In this document: one piece after another, positions 26,978 through 35,833 of the stretch
Numbering within the stretch: position 1 is the stretch's first letter
How the letters are laid out: the number at the start of each line of letters is the position of its first letter
DNA from: Bacteroidota bacterium
GTDB taxonomy: Bacteria > Bacteroidota > Bacteroidia > Bacteroidales > F082
DNA length: 64,000 bases
Reading direction: 5' to 3'
Assembly: GCA_014382445.1 (NCBI GenBank)
Contig: JACNJS010000035.1
Location: 158,985 to 222,984 of the forward strand
Made by a program: the position numbers and the translations under genes
Notes under the pieces: model-generated
What the model saw: only the letters and a program-made list of their open reading frames with translations
Told to the model about the DNA's origin: nothing
Databases searched by the model: none

Positions 26978-28639
26978 ATGAAATCAAAAAATAAATTTAC
27001 TCTATCAGGTAATATTGTTGATATCAGGGCAAACTCGATTTATCAAGGAACCGTTTATGTTGAAAATGGAACAATTACCAATATAGTTAAAGAAGACCCG
27101 CTTGCCGGAGGGACAGGTGTGAAAGAAGACCAATACATATTGCCCGGTCTTATTGATTCGCATATTCATATCGAAAGTTCAATGCTTATTCCGTCGGAGT
27201 TTGCTAAGCTCGCTGTTGTTCACGGTACTGTAGCTACGGTATCCGACCCACATGAAATAGCTAACGTGTTGGGGATTGATGGAATAAAATACATGATTGC
27301 AAATGGTAGTAAGGTGCCCTTTAAATTTTATTTTGGTGCATCAGCATGTGTGCCGGCAACTCCATTCGAAACTTCGGGTTTTCAGTTTCATGAAAAGGAA
27401 ATGGAAGAGCTCCTTGGTATGAAAGAGATCAAATATCTTTCCGAGATGATGAATTTTCCGGGTGTAATAAATCGTGATCCCTGGGAAATGAAAAAAATTG
27501 GGATAGCGAAAAAGTACAATAAACCCGTTGACGGTCATGCTCCGGGAGTTAGCGGTGTTGATGCTAAGAAGTATGCAGAGGCTGGCATAACCACCGATCA
27601 TGAATGCTTTACAATGCATGAAGCTTTAGATAAAATTGCCTATGGAATGAAAATTCAAATACGTGAAGGTAGCGCCGCCCAAAACTTCGATTCACTTATT
27701 GATTTGATGAAAGATCATTCAGACAAGGTTCTATTCTGTTCGGATGACAAACACCCCAACGATCTTGTTAAGGGACACATTAATCAATTGATAATTAGAG
27801 CGATAAAAAAGGGCTATGAACCTTTAAAAGTTCTTCGAAGTGCGATACTAAACCCAATAGAACATTACGGACTTGATGTTGGAACATTACAGGTAAACGA
27901 CCCCGCAGATATGATCGTAGTTAACAATCTTGAAGATTTTACTATACTACAAACATATGTAAATGGAATTATGGTAGCTGAAAATGGTAAAAGTTACATC
28001 AACTCCGTACCCGAAGATCATCCAAATAATTTTCATGCAACGATCATTTCTGCCGACAAATTGAGAGTTTCTCCCAAAGGAGATAAGTTAAAAGTAATAG
28101 AAGCATACGATGGCCAGCTTATAACGGGCTTTTTATCCGAAGCTTATAAGGTGGAAAATGACAATGTTGTAAGTGATGTAGAAAGCGATATACTTAAAAT
28201 TGTTGTTCTTAACAGATATGAAAAAGCGGAACCAGCAATTGGTTTTATTAAAAATTTCAATCTTAAAAATGGTGCCATTGCATCAAGTGTAGCCCACGAC
28301 AGTCATAATATTGTTGCGGTTGGCACCAGCGATAAAGCTATTACTGAAGCTATTAATCTTATAATTAAAGAAGGTGGAGGTATCTCGCTGGTTAACGGAA
28401 CTGATAAGAAAACATTACCTCTCCCTGTGGCAGGCCTTATGTCGACCTGCGATGGTTACAGGGTGGCAGGTAGCTATCAAATACTTGATGATGAGGTTCA
28501 TAAAATGGGATCGAAACTTCGTGCTCCTTATATGACATTATCATTTATGGCATTGCTCGTTATTCCTGAGCTAAAACTGAGTGATAAAGGGCTTTTTGAT
28601 GGCATTAAGTTCAGTTTTACTGAATTGTTTTCGTCATAA
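26978..28639 (+). CDS. ade: Adenine deaminase
   Basis: This deaminates adenine to hypoxanthine for purine salvage. The 553-residue protein is an amidohydrolase: the metal-site motif LPGLIDSHIHIESSMLIPSEFA, then VSDPHEIANVLGIDG, DGHAPGVSG, the catalytic-region FCSDDKHPNDLVKGH, and a C-terminal adenine deaminase domain with VAHDSHNIVAVGTSDKAI and the ISLVNG and LPVAGLMS motifs. Length matches the Bacillus-type enzyme. It appears to be monocistronic. Confidence 0.96.
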   Translation: MKSKNKFTLSGNIVDIRANSIYQGTVYVENGTITNIVKEDPLAGGTGVKEDQYILPGLIDSHIHIESSMLIPSEFAKLAVVHGTVATVSDPHEIANVLGIDGIKYMIANGSKVPFKFYFGASACVPATPFETSGFQFHEKEMEELLGMKEIKYLSEMMNFPGVINRDPWEMKKIGIAKKYNKPVDGHAPGVSGVDAKKYAEAGITTDHECFTMHEALDKIAYGMKIQIREGSAAQNFDSLIDLMKDHSDKVLFCSDDKHPNDLVKGHINQLIIRAIKKGYEPLKVLRSAILNPIEHYGLDVGTLQVNDPADMIVVNNLEDFTILQTYVNGIMVAENGKSYINSVPEDHPNNFHATIISADKLRVSPKGDKLKVIEAYDGQLITGFLSEAYKVENDNVVSDVESDILKIVVLNRYEKAEPAIGFIKNFNLKNGAIASSVAHDSHNIVAVGTSDKAITEAINLIIKEGGGISLVNGTDKKTLPLPVAGLMSTCDGYRVAGSYQILDDEVHKMGSKLRAPYMTLSFMALLVIPELKLSDKGLFDGIKFSFTELFSS

Positions 28640-28678
28640 GCATTATTTAGAATAAATATAAATATTATAAATAATTAT

Positions 28679-28690
28679 ATATGTACATAT
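28679..28690. promoter_or_regulatory. Palindrome ATATGTACATAT, candidate ArsR-family operator
   Basis: This is a perfect 12-bp palindrome 4 bp upstream of the -33 box of the ArsR-family gene. Winged-helix ArsR repressors often bind such dyads at their own promoters. The assignment is by position only. Confidence 0.45.
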
Positions 28691-28693
28691 TTG

Positions 28694-28726
28694 TTTGCCT
28701 TCCATATTTTTTGTTTTCTAAATTTG
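28694..28726 (+). promoter_or_regulatory. Promoter of the ArsR-family regulator gene
   Basis: TTTG (28694..28697), a 21-bp spacer and TAAATTTG (28719..28726) match the full Bacteroidota promoter consensus. It ends 15 bp before the ATG. Confidence 0.65.
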
Positions 28727-28741
28727 TAAAAAATTACTGAG

Positions 28742-29041
28742 ATGAATAAAATTGATATTGACGTACAAAAACTCGAAATGGCGGCAAGTAAATTGCGGGC
28801 AATTTCACACCCCATGCGAATTGCTATAATTGATTTATTATCTAAAGGTGAAAAGTTAAGCGTTACTGATATTTACCTTGCACTTAATATTGAACAGGCT
28901 ACGGCATCTCATCATCTTAGTATACTTAAAAACAAGGGCGTACTTGTATCGAAGCGCGATGGGAAGAAGATTTATTATGCATTACGCAACCTTATACTTA
29001 CCGAAATTATTGATTGCGTGAACAGATGTAACGAGTACTAG
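28742..29041 (+). CDS. ArsR/SmtB family winged-helix regulator
   Basis: This 99-residue DNA-binding protein has the ArsR fold: KLRAISHPMRIAIIDLLSKGEKLSVTDIY for the first helices, EQATASHHLSILKNKGVLVSKRDGKKIYYAL for the recognition helix and wing. The HHL recognition sequence is typical. The classical metal motif ELCVCDL is absent (the position reads KLSVTDIYLAL, without cysteines), so a metal-sensing role of that type is unlikely. A C-terminal Cys (DCVNRCNEY) pair remains. The gene has its own promoter with an adjacent palindrome and appears autoregulated. Its regulon is unknown, with ade upstream and no cotranscribed target. Confidence 0.9.
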   Translation: MNKIDIDVQKLEMAASKLRAISHPMRIAIIDLLSKGEKLSVTDIYLALNIEQATASHHLSILKNKGVLVSKRDGKKIYYALRNLILTEIIDCVNRCNEY

Positions 29042-29115
29042 CAATATGATTAAGTTTAACGAGCACCCTCTCATTTAACCAGCACCATGCTGAATCTTCT
29101 ATCCTGCATTTTCAT

Positions 29116-30882
29116 TTACCACTTCCAATCTTCTTCAATTTCCCAATTGGCTCTGACTTTTATTTCTTTTGGGAAATAAATTACTTTTTCCGGTTGAGAT
29201 TTTTGACCATAATTACCTGGATCCCAAATGTTGTTTTTGTTATTGTCGTAAATTATTTTTGTTAAGTATTGCGCTGGTTTAAGGTAGGAAAAGGTGACAG
29301 TTGTATCGTTATTAAAATAAAAATCCCTTAACGTTATTTTATCTTCATTTAATAGTTGAAGAATGTAATTCTGTTTATTTTCGGGGTGCAGTTTAAAAGT
29401 TAAAATCCCGTAATCGTTCAATGGCAATGTGCTAAAACTTAAATCAATAGCTGTAGTGTGAATATTATTCCAACTTGAAAAGGATGAATCGGGGAAGTAA
29501 ATGTGATATTTAGTTTCTTCCAACAAATCAAATGGGAATACAATTTTCATATGTAAACTATCAACAAAATTAAACTCCGGATCCCAAATACTGTCTTTGC
29601 CAATAATTAATAATGATGAGTCGATATCATTTACCTTAACATAGGGTTGATTAAACTGAATTTCAACATGCTTGTTAAGGTCAAGTTTTTTACCTTTTAT
29701 ATTTGATGTCCATTCAAGTTTTTCTTTTTCCTCAACCTTGTCTTTTTTTCGTGACTTGGATGATTTTTTTTCAGGATCGAGTTTGAGATATACTGTTCTC
29801 AGAGTATCATCAAATAGTATTACCACTAATTCAAGTGAGTCGATGGGTGGATTAAATAGATACCAGTATATTGTATCTTTTTCTGCCGAAAAATCCTCTA
29901 CATACCAGATGCTATCCGGTGAAAATTTGAGCGATTGAATTTTTATGTTAGTGGACGGTTGAGAAAATGAAAAACAAATTTTATTTTTTTCAACTACTTC
30001 TGCTTTCAATAATCTTTGTGTGCTATCGGGTGTTAAAAACATAAACAGGTCAACAATGGCATGACTCACATTATAAATCGAATCAGATATTAAAGAATCT
30101 GTAGTAACAATAATCGAATCATTTGTCATCAACACATTGGTTATACTGTCATTAAGAGTTGTGCCGATTTTAGGTTTTTCGATGTATATTGGTTTAATTA
30201 ACGAATCAAGAAAAGCAATTTTTTCACCCGGCTGATCGAAGATATAATTGCTGTTTTGATCACCTATTGCAAATATCAAGTAATTATCGTTGGATAAACC
30301 ATTAAATTGAAACCTGCCGTCAACATCTGTTTTACTAAGGTAATAGGGTACCACAAAATAAGGTAAAGAGTCGAAAACAATGGTGTCGTTGTTATCTTTA
30401 TAAAGCATTACATATGCTCCTTCCATTGGTGCTAAATCAAATGCGTTATAAACATGTCCAGCCAGGCTTAGAGAATCAACATAATCGCCGGTAGAAAAAA
30501 TATACGTATAATTAAACAAAGGGTTTTTCTCAGTTATGTCAACAATTGCATCTCCAAAATAAACCGAGTAAGTTGTTATTGGTTTCAAATCTTCATTAAA
30601 TTTAACAACAACCGATTTGCCCTTTACCCTAAAATCAGGTATGTTGAGCATGGGAGGCGATATTAATGCTGTTTGCTGTATATTTTCAAGAGATACAAAT
30701 TCTTCAAACTTAATTGTAAACTTATCAGTTTTAAAATTAGGACTCCCGTTTTCAGGTATGGTTTCGATAACCGCTGGTGGCGTAACATCTTTAGCACCCC
30801 CTGAAGGAGAAACTGGATGAGCACATTGCAGAATAATTGCACTTGTTAAAACCAGTAAAAGAAACCACAAAAATCTAACCAC
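29116..30882 (-). CDS. Ig-like (Big_5) domain lipoprotein
   Basis: This 588-residue exported lipoprotein starts with a signal ending TSAIILQCAHP, where the Cys is the lipid attachment site. The first domain has the phrase GGAKDVTPPAVIETIPENGSPNFK and KFTIKFEEFVSLENI, the mark of Big_5-type bacterial Ig-like domains. A carboxypeptidase-regulatory-like region follows (AGHVYNAFDLAPMEGAYVML, about 155-230), then a second Ig-like segment (GKKLDLNKHVEIQFNQPYV), and a C-terminal part LKPAQYLTKIIYDNNKNNIWDPGNYG. Proteins of this type are widespread in Bacteroidota. A structural or envelope-tethered role is likely, but no specific function is known. Confidence 0.85.
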   Translation of the reverse strand: MVRFLWFLLLVLTSAIILQCAHPVSPSGGAKDVTPPAVIETIPENGSPNFKTDKFTIKFEEFVSLENIQQTALISPPMLNIPDFRVKGKSVVVKFNEDLKPITTYSVYFGDAIVDITEKNPLFNYTYIFSTGDYVDSLSLAGHVYNAFDLAPMEGAYVMLYKDNNDTIVFDSLPYFVVPYYLSKTDVDGRFQFNGLSNDNYLIFAIGDQNSNYIFDQPGEKIAFLDSLIKPIYIEKPKIGTTLNDSITNVLMTNDSIIVTTDSLISDSIYNVSHAIVDLFMFLTPDSTQRLLKAEVVEKNKICFSFSQPSTNIKIQSLKFSPDSIWYVEDFSAEKDTIYWYLFNPPIDSLELVVILFDDTLRTVYLKLDPEKKSSKSRKKDKVEEKEKLEWTSNIKGKKLDLNKHVEIQFNQPYVKVNDIDSSLLIIGKDSIWDPEFNFVDSLHMKIVFPFDLLEETKYHIYFPDSSFSSWNNIHTTAIDLSFSTLPLNDYGILTFKLHPENKQNYILQLLNEDKITLRDFYFNNDTTVTFSYLKPAQYLTKIIYDNNKNNIWDPGNYGQKSQPEKVIYFPKEIKVRANWEIEEDWKW

Positions 30883-30950
30883 AAGTATTTAATTTATTTA
30901 AACTACAAAGATGCGAAATAGTTTAATTTCTAACGGCATTAAATTTTGAA

Positions 30951-31565
30951 TTATAACAACTTAAAAGCAAACCCTTTATCATAGAAGTGTTGTAAAAACA
31001 CAGGAAGAGCATAAAGCAGATTTTTTTCAGCTTTCTTGCTATCGTGAAAAATAATAATTGAACCTGGTTTTGTTGCTCTAATCGAATTTTTCAGACATTT
31101 TTCCTGATTCACTTTCATGTCGAAATCGTAAGTAAGAACCGACCACATTATAATAGAGTACTTTTCTTTCAGTGCTTTTATTTGTGATGGCATTATTCTC
31201 CCAAAAGGCGGCCTGAATAAATGAGAGTTAATAAGTTGGTCAGCTTTTTCAATATTTTCGAAATAATCATGATTTGAAACCTTCCAGCCGTTAATATGAT
31301 TATAACTGTGATTCCCAGCCTGATGTCCATTACCGATAATAAGCTTAAAAGTATTCGGATAATTCATCACATTTTCGCCAACACAGAAAAAAGTTGCTTT
31401 TGCATCATATTTATCAAGTAATTCGATTACTTTGCGAGTAATTTCGGGATGAGGACCATCATCAAAAGTGAGGTAAATTTCCTTTTCACTTGTTTTGATA
31501 TCCCATACTAAATCCGGAAATACTTTTTTAATTATGGCAGGCGATTTTACAAACATGGTTAACAA
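30951..31565 (-). CDS. Polysaccharide deacetylase family protein
   Basis: This is a carbohydrate esterase 4 (NodB-fold) protein, which removes acetyl groups from N-acetylated sugars such as those in peptidoglycan or chitin. The 204-residue product shows motif 1 YLTFDDGPHPE (catalytic Asp pair), motif 2 GNHSYNHINGWKVS (metal His residues), and motif 3 FRPPFGRIMPSQ. Motif 4 is SIIMWSVLTYDFDM and motif 5 is GSIIIFHDSKKAEKN. No signal peptide is evident; the N-terminus is short and only mildly hydrophobic. It is divergent from gpmA across a gap with the AATTGACCTAATTG repeat. Confidence 0.93.
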   Translation of the reverse strand: MLTMFVKSPAIIKKVFPDLVWDIKTSEKEIYLTFDDGPHPEITRKVIELLDKYDAKATFFCVGENVMNYPNTFKLIIGNGHQAGNHSYNHINGWKVSNHDYFENIEKADQLINSHLFRPPFGRIMPSQIKALKEKYSIIMWSVLTYDFDMKVNQEKCLKNSIRATKPGSIIIFHDSKKAEKNLLYALPVFLQHFYDKGFAFKLL

Positions 31566-31573
31566 AAATAGTA

Positions 31574-31596
31574 CAATTGACCTAATTGCCCAATCG
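31574..31596. repeat. AATTGACCTAATTG-type intergenic repeat
   Basis: CAATTGACCTAATTGCCCAATCG resembles the arms of the inverted repeat at 15306-15414 and the CAATTG cluster at 292-321, all in intergenic DNA. Confidence 0.3.
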
Positions 31597-31646
31597 AAAT
31601 ATTTAACTTAATATTAAATTGAATGGAATAATAGATAACATTTTGT

Positions 31647-31654
31647 TAGTTTTG
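31647..31654 (+). promoter_or_regulatory. Candidate -7 promoter element for gpmA
   Basis: TAGTTTTG matches TAnnTTTG, 35 bp upstream of gpmA. No well-spaced -33 TTTG is seen. Confidence 0.4.
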
Positions 31655-31689
31655 TTAAAAATTCTTAAAGCGATTATACCCCTTAAACA

Positions 31690-32436
31690 ATGAAAAGATT
31701 AGTACTTGTTCGCCACGGACAGAGCATATGGAATAAAGAAAACAGATTTACAGGATGGACAGATGTAACTCTTTCTGAAAAAGGAGTTGCTGAAGCAATA
31801 CAGGCAGGAAAGATTCTTAAAGAAGAAGGCTATAGGTTCAAGCTCGCTTTTACATCATATCTTACCAGAGCAATTAAAACGCTGTGGCTCATGCTGGAAG
31901 AAATGGATTTGATGTGGATTGAAGTTAGAAAAAGCTGGAGACTGAACGAAAAGCATTACGGTACGTTGCAGGGTCTTAACAAAGTTGAAATTGCTGAAAA
32001 ATATGGCGCCGATATGGTTCAGTTATGGAGACGAAGCTTCGACACACCTCCCATGCCTTTAGCTGCCGATGACGAAAGAAATCCTAAATTTGATCTGAGA
32101 TATGCAGAATTAACTGCCGGAGAACTTCCACTTACTGAATCGTTGAAGGAAGTAATTGAAAGATTTATCCCCTACTGGGAAACAGAAATAAAGCCTGCGC
32201 TACACGAGAACAACGACTTGCTGATAACAGCCCACGGCAACAGTTTAAGGGCCCTGGTTATGCACCTAAAAAATATGAGTCGTGAAGAAATATTAGAGTT
32301 TAATATTCCAACTGGTGTTCCTTATGTTTTTGAGTTTGATGATGACCTTAATTTTATTAAAGATTATTTTCTGGGCGATCCCGAAGATATTAAAAAACTA
32401 ATGGAGCAGGTGGCCAATCAGGCAAAAGGAAAATAA
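31690..32436 (+). CDS. gpmA: 2,3-bisphosphoglycerate-dependent phosphoglycerate mutase
   Basis: This interconverts 3- and 2-phosphoglycerate in glycolysis. The 248-residue protein has the phosphohistidine motif [29 protein letters not shown], with RHGQS instead of the more common [30 protein letters not shown] and [18 protein letters not shown] provide the second catalytic His region. Length equals the E. coli-type enzyme. It starts a small plus-strand group with the phosphatase 14 bp downstream. Confidence 0.95.
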   Translation: MKRLVLVRHGQSIWNKENRFTGWTDVTLSEKGVAEAIQAGKILKEEGYRFKLAFTSYLTRAIKTLWLMLEEMDLMWIEVRKSWRLNEKHYGTLQGLNKVEIAEKYGADMVQLWRRSFDTPPMPLAADDERNPKFDLRYAELTAGELPLTESLKEVIERFIPYWETEIKPALHENNDLLITAHGNSLRALVMHLKNMSREEILEFNIPTGVPYVFEFDDDLNFIKDYFLGDPEDIKKLMEQVANQAKGK

Positions 32437-32450
32437 AATACCAAATCATA

Positions 32451-33188
32451 ATGATAAAGAAGTGGGTTATACCTGATATACATGGTTGTGTTGATACTTT
32501 GAAGATCTTAATGGAAAATCAAATTAAACCCAACAAAAATGATCATCTGATCTTTTTAGGGGATTATATTGATCGCGGGCCGGATAGCAAAGGTGTTATC
32601 GATTACATTATGGAGATGCAGCGAAATGAATATCATATTACTGCATTGTTGGGTAATCATGAAGATTATTGTGTGAAAGCATTTGATGAGGATGTGAAAC
32701 ACAAAGGATTTTTGGGATTTAGAGCAAAAACAAAAATTCAGCGTGAGTGGGAAATATATGGCGGTGCTGAGGCCCTCCAGAGCTTTGATGCTGAATCACC
32801 TAAGGATATTCCTGAGAAATATATTGAGTGGATGAGGAATCTTGATTATTATACAGAAGTTGATAATTTTATTATAGTTCATGCCGGCCTTAATTTTAAA
32901 GAGGATAACCCTTTTTCTGATAAACGTGCTATGATATGGATCAGGGATTTTAAAGTGGACCCGGATAAAATTTCTAACAAAAAGGTAATTCATGGACATG
33001 TTCCAGTAAACCTGGAGTTTATCGACCTTTCGATCAACAACCCCGATTATAGATTTATCGATCTGGATAATGGAGTTTATTTTAACGACCGAGCTGGATA
33101 TGGTAATCTAATAGCTCTTGAACTCACTGAGATGAAATATGCCATACAATCATTAATGGACGATGTTACCTACCGCCAACAGCGATAA
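32451..33188 (+). CDS. PPP-family serine/threonine (bis-tetraphosphate-like) phosphatase
   Basis: This 245-residue metallophosphoesterase has all core metal motifs of the PPP group: DIHGCVDTLKILM, LIFLGDYIDRGPDSKGVIDYI, ALLGNHEDYC, VHAGLNF and IHGHVP. Such small bacterial enzymes dephosphorylate proteins or hydrolyse diadenosine tetraphosphate, and the substrate cannot be chosen from sequence. It starts 14 bp after gpmA and is likely cotranscribed with it. Confidence 0.9.
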   Translation: MIKKWVIPDIHGCVDTLKILMENQIKPNKNDHLIFLGDYIDRGPDSKGVIDYIMEMQRNEYHITALLGNHEDYCVKAFDEDVKHKGFLGFRAKTKIQREWEIYGGAEALQSFDAESPKDIPEKYIEWMRNLDYYTEVDNFIIVHAGLNFKEDNPFSDKRAMIWIRDFKVDPDKISNKKVIHGHVPVNLEFIDLSINNPDYRFIDLDNGVYFNDRAGYGNLIALELTEMKYAIQSLMDDVTYRQQR

Positions 33189-33266
33189 TTAATAACCCTT
33201 TTTTTGCTTGCCATGAATAAACTATAAATAAGCGGAATTATACTTGCGGGAGAAGTAAACAACTGA

Positions 33267-34463
33267 ATGAAAAATAATGATGACTTATGGCTTAAAGCAG
33301 CAGTAGTAGGTGGTTTGTGGGCAGCTTTAGAAATTATTATAGGTAGTTTTTTGCATAATACCCGACTACCTATGGCCGGCACAACGCTAGCTTTTGCAGG
33401 TACTGTATTATTGATTGGATATTACCAGCTTTGGCCACAAAAAGGACTTATTATCAGAGCAGGACTAATAACTGCTATTATGAAATCTGTTTCTCCCTCT
33501 GCCGTAATCCTTGGCCCCATGACCGGAATTTTACTCGAAGCCATGCTTATCGAGCTGGTGATATTAATAGCCGGTAATAATATTTTCAGCTATGTAATGG
33601 CAGGAATCTTAAGTGTATCTACTGCCTTATTTCATAAAATAGTAAGCCTGCTAATTTTTTATGGATTTGATTTGATCAAAGTATATTTAAATATTATAAA
33701 TTTTGCTCTAAAGCAATTGAAAATGAGCGAGACCGCGCCAAAGCAAGTATTACTGGTACTGTTATTATTTTACTTTGTGTTAGGTTTTACTGCCGCAATA
33801 TTAGGGTATTACATTGGCAAAAAAGCAGTTGCAATAAAATCGTCATCACGTAATTTTGTTCTTGATAATAAAATTAATAACAGAAGTGATTTTTTTGACA
33901 TAAACAAAAATTACCGCACATCAATTGGTTTACTAATATTTCATTTGATTGCAATACCAATGGGTTTGTATTTATTGAATTTTCATGATCTTATTTTCGG
34001 GTTGTCGTTTATTATCTTCTACTTGTTGATTTTTGGTTATATGTATCGATATGCTCTACGCCGTTTGCGCAAACCAGTTTTTTGGTCCCAGTTAATTATA
34101 ATAGTTCTTTTATCGGCATTGTTTTGGGATACAGGGAGCTATAACCCAACATGGTTTAATTTAGTAGGGCTTTACAAAGGCATGGAAATGGTTATTCGTG
34201 CATTATTTATCGTTGTGGCGTTTTCGTCCATTAGTGTTGAACTAAAAAATGAAAAAGTAAGAAATTTTTTAATGAAGGTTGGCTTTGGAAAATATTACCA
34301 GTCGATAGGTTTGGCATTTAGTGCTTTACCAACAATGATTTCTTTATTGCCTAAATCAAAGCAAATTATTGCACATCCTGTACGTTCGTTATTGCTACCC
34401 CTTACAATGGCCAATCAGTGGCTTGAGTTGTTTAAGGAAAAGCAAGAAAAATCACCAGATTAA
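33267..34463 (+). CDS. Two-part integral membrane protein of unknown function
   Basis: This is a 398-residue protein with about ten predicted membrane helices. The N-terminal half (residues 1-190) opens KAAVVGGLWAALEIIIGSFLHN and holds five or six helices in a layout recalling the substrate-binding S component of ECF vitamin transporters. A charged, Ser/Asn-rich linker (about 193-215) follows. The C-terminal half has four helices and a conserved-looking end, NFLMKVGFGKYYQSIGLAFSALP and SLLLPLTMANQWLELFKEK, reminiscent of an ECF T component. The likeness to transporters is impression only. No ATPase gene is nearby. Its last 12 bp overlap the 3' end of the convergent PLP enzyme gene, so the two genes share their terminal codons in opposite strands. 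Confidence 0.6.
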   Translation: MKNNDDLWLKAAVVGGLWAALEIIIGSFLHNTRLPMAGTTLAFAGTVLLIGYYQLWPQKGLIIRAGLITAIMKSVSPSAVILGPMTGILLEAMLIELVILIAGNNIFSYVMAGILSVSTALFHKIVSLLIFYGFDLIKVYLNIINFALKQLKMSETAPKQVLLVLLLFYFVLGFTAAILGYYIGKKAVAIKSSSRNFVLDNKINNRSDFFDINKNYRTSIGLLIFHLIAIPMGLYLLNFHDLIFGLSFIIFYLLIFGYMYRYALRRLRKPVFWSQLIIIVLLSALFWDTGSYNPTWFNLVGLYKGMEMVIRALFIVVAFSSISVELKNEKVRNFLMKVGFGKYYQSIGLAFSALPTMISLLPKSKQIIAHPVRSLLLPLTMANQWLELFKEKQEKSPD

Positions 34464-35747
34464 TTTTCCAATCTGTTCCTTAACATCCCTCTCATTTGGA
34501 TTAACATCGAAATAAAGAAGTGGTTTCAGATAATGTAATTCATTATCATTTTTAAACCTGTCTTCACCGCCTCCGGTAATGTTAAGCATAATAATACTAT
34601 CGGTTTTCACCACATTATTTTTCACGGCAGTTATTAATGTTGCTGTGGCCACGGCTGCTGCCGGATGAATATCTATACGTTCGGTTTCAAGGAAAATGTT
34701 TCCTGCAGTTTTTGCTTCCTCGTTGGTAGCAAGCAATACATCACCTCCTGCATCTTTCATAGCATCATACAATCCTCCCGAAAGTGAGTATGGAGGCCTT
34801 CTGTTTGAAAGTACTTTTGCATCAATAATTTCAACCTGCTTACGTGCTTCAGCATCATCAAATGGTAGCAGCGATCTTGAGTCTGCTTTCCATGCATCAT
34901 AAATAGGGTGGAAGGGAAAATTTTGACTTACTATAAGTTTCATCTTTCTATTTCCGAAACGGCCATCTTCAATTAACCTAAGATTTGCTTCCCATGCAGC
35001 AATGGCTCCTGTTCCACTTCCTACAGCCTGAAAATAATGCTCAGGGATTTCACCAATTGTTGTAGTTGCCGACAACATTGTTGTTCCCATACCATCACGT
35101 CGTGCCACATTCTTTGCGCCACCTTCTGTTACAAAACCATCTAATTCGGCAGCAATGTTTGAAAGATGAATTGCATCAAAATAATCACCTCCTTTTTTAC
35201 TTGAAATAAGCTTAACGCAATCGTCAAGTGGTGCATCAAACCATAGTGCATCAAGATTATCTTCGGGAACACAAAGCAGTAGTGGAATTTTGTTGTCCGA
35301 GCACACCTGGGCAAATGCACGAGCTGTATTCCCTGCCGATGCAACCACCAATATTTTTTCTTCATCACTATCCATACGAGCACAAACCGAGTACGATTCG
35401 GTTTCCTTAAACGAGCATGTTTTCATAAGGATATTGCGTTCAGGCCAGTAACCGCTAAACGTAATGTAGAGATTAGAAAGCCCTAACTTTTTACTAAGTC
35501 CTTCACTTTTAAAGGTGACTGGTGCAAATGAGCCCACCAACATTTTATGTATTGGTAGCCAGTCGGCAAATTTGTAAATACCATAGGAATCATCTTTAAT
35601 TTTCAGTTGTTTCTTCTCATAAATGGCGCGCACTAGTCCGGGTTGTGATTCATCCGGAGCCTCAAGTACCCATCCTGTATCGTTAAAAAATTTTCCGGAT
35701 GCAACCGACATTAATTGATATTTGGTTTCAGGGATTGAATGATACAT
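34452..35747 (-). CDS. Cysteate synthase-like PLP enzyme (threonine synthase fold)
   Basis: This 431-residue fold-type II PLP enzyme is related to threonine synthase. Its features are TCSFKETESYSV carrying the presumed Schiff-base Lys, LVVASAGNTARAFAQVCSD for phosphate binding, AVGSGTGAIAAWEA and LNITGGGEDRFKNDNE near the end. The N-terminal section lacks the long domain of ordinary ThrC. I read it as the cysteate synthase group, which makes L-cysteate from O-phosphoserine and sulfite. It is known from methanogens (coenzyme M) and present in Bacteroidota, where cysteate feeds capnine-type sulfonolipids. A plain threonine synthase is the alternative. A TATTTTTG element (35771..35778) lies 24 bp upstream. 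Confidence 0.75.
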   Translation of the reverse strand: MYHSIPETKYQLMSVASGKFFNDTGWVLEAPDESQPGLVRAIYEKKQLKIKDDSYGIYKFADWLPIHKMLVGSFAPVTFKSEGLSKKLGLSNLYITFSGYWPERNILMKTCSFKETESYSVCARMDSDEEKILVVASAGNTARAFAQVCSDNKIPLLLCVPEDNLDALWFDAPLDDCVKLISSKKGGDYFDAIHLSNIAAELDGFVTEGGAKNVARRDGMGTTMLSATTTIGEIPEHYFQAVGSGTGAIAAWEANLRLIEDGRFGNRKMKLIVSQNFPFHPIYDAWKADSRSLLPFDDAEARKQVEIIDAKVLSNRRPPYSLSGGLYDAMKDAGGDVLLATNEEAKTAGNIFLETERIDIHPAAAVATATLITAVKNNVVKTDSIIMLNITGGGEDRFKNDNELHYLKPLLYFDVNPNERDVKEQIGKLIW

Positions 35748-35833
35748 ATGTATTTAGTTATTATGTTGGGCAAAAATATAAAATATGAATGATGCAGATG
35801 AATTAATAGGGCTACAACATCTATAATCAGACA

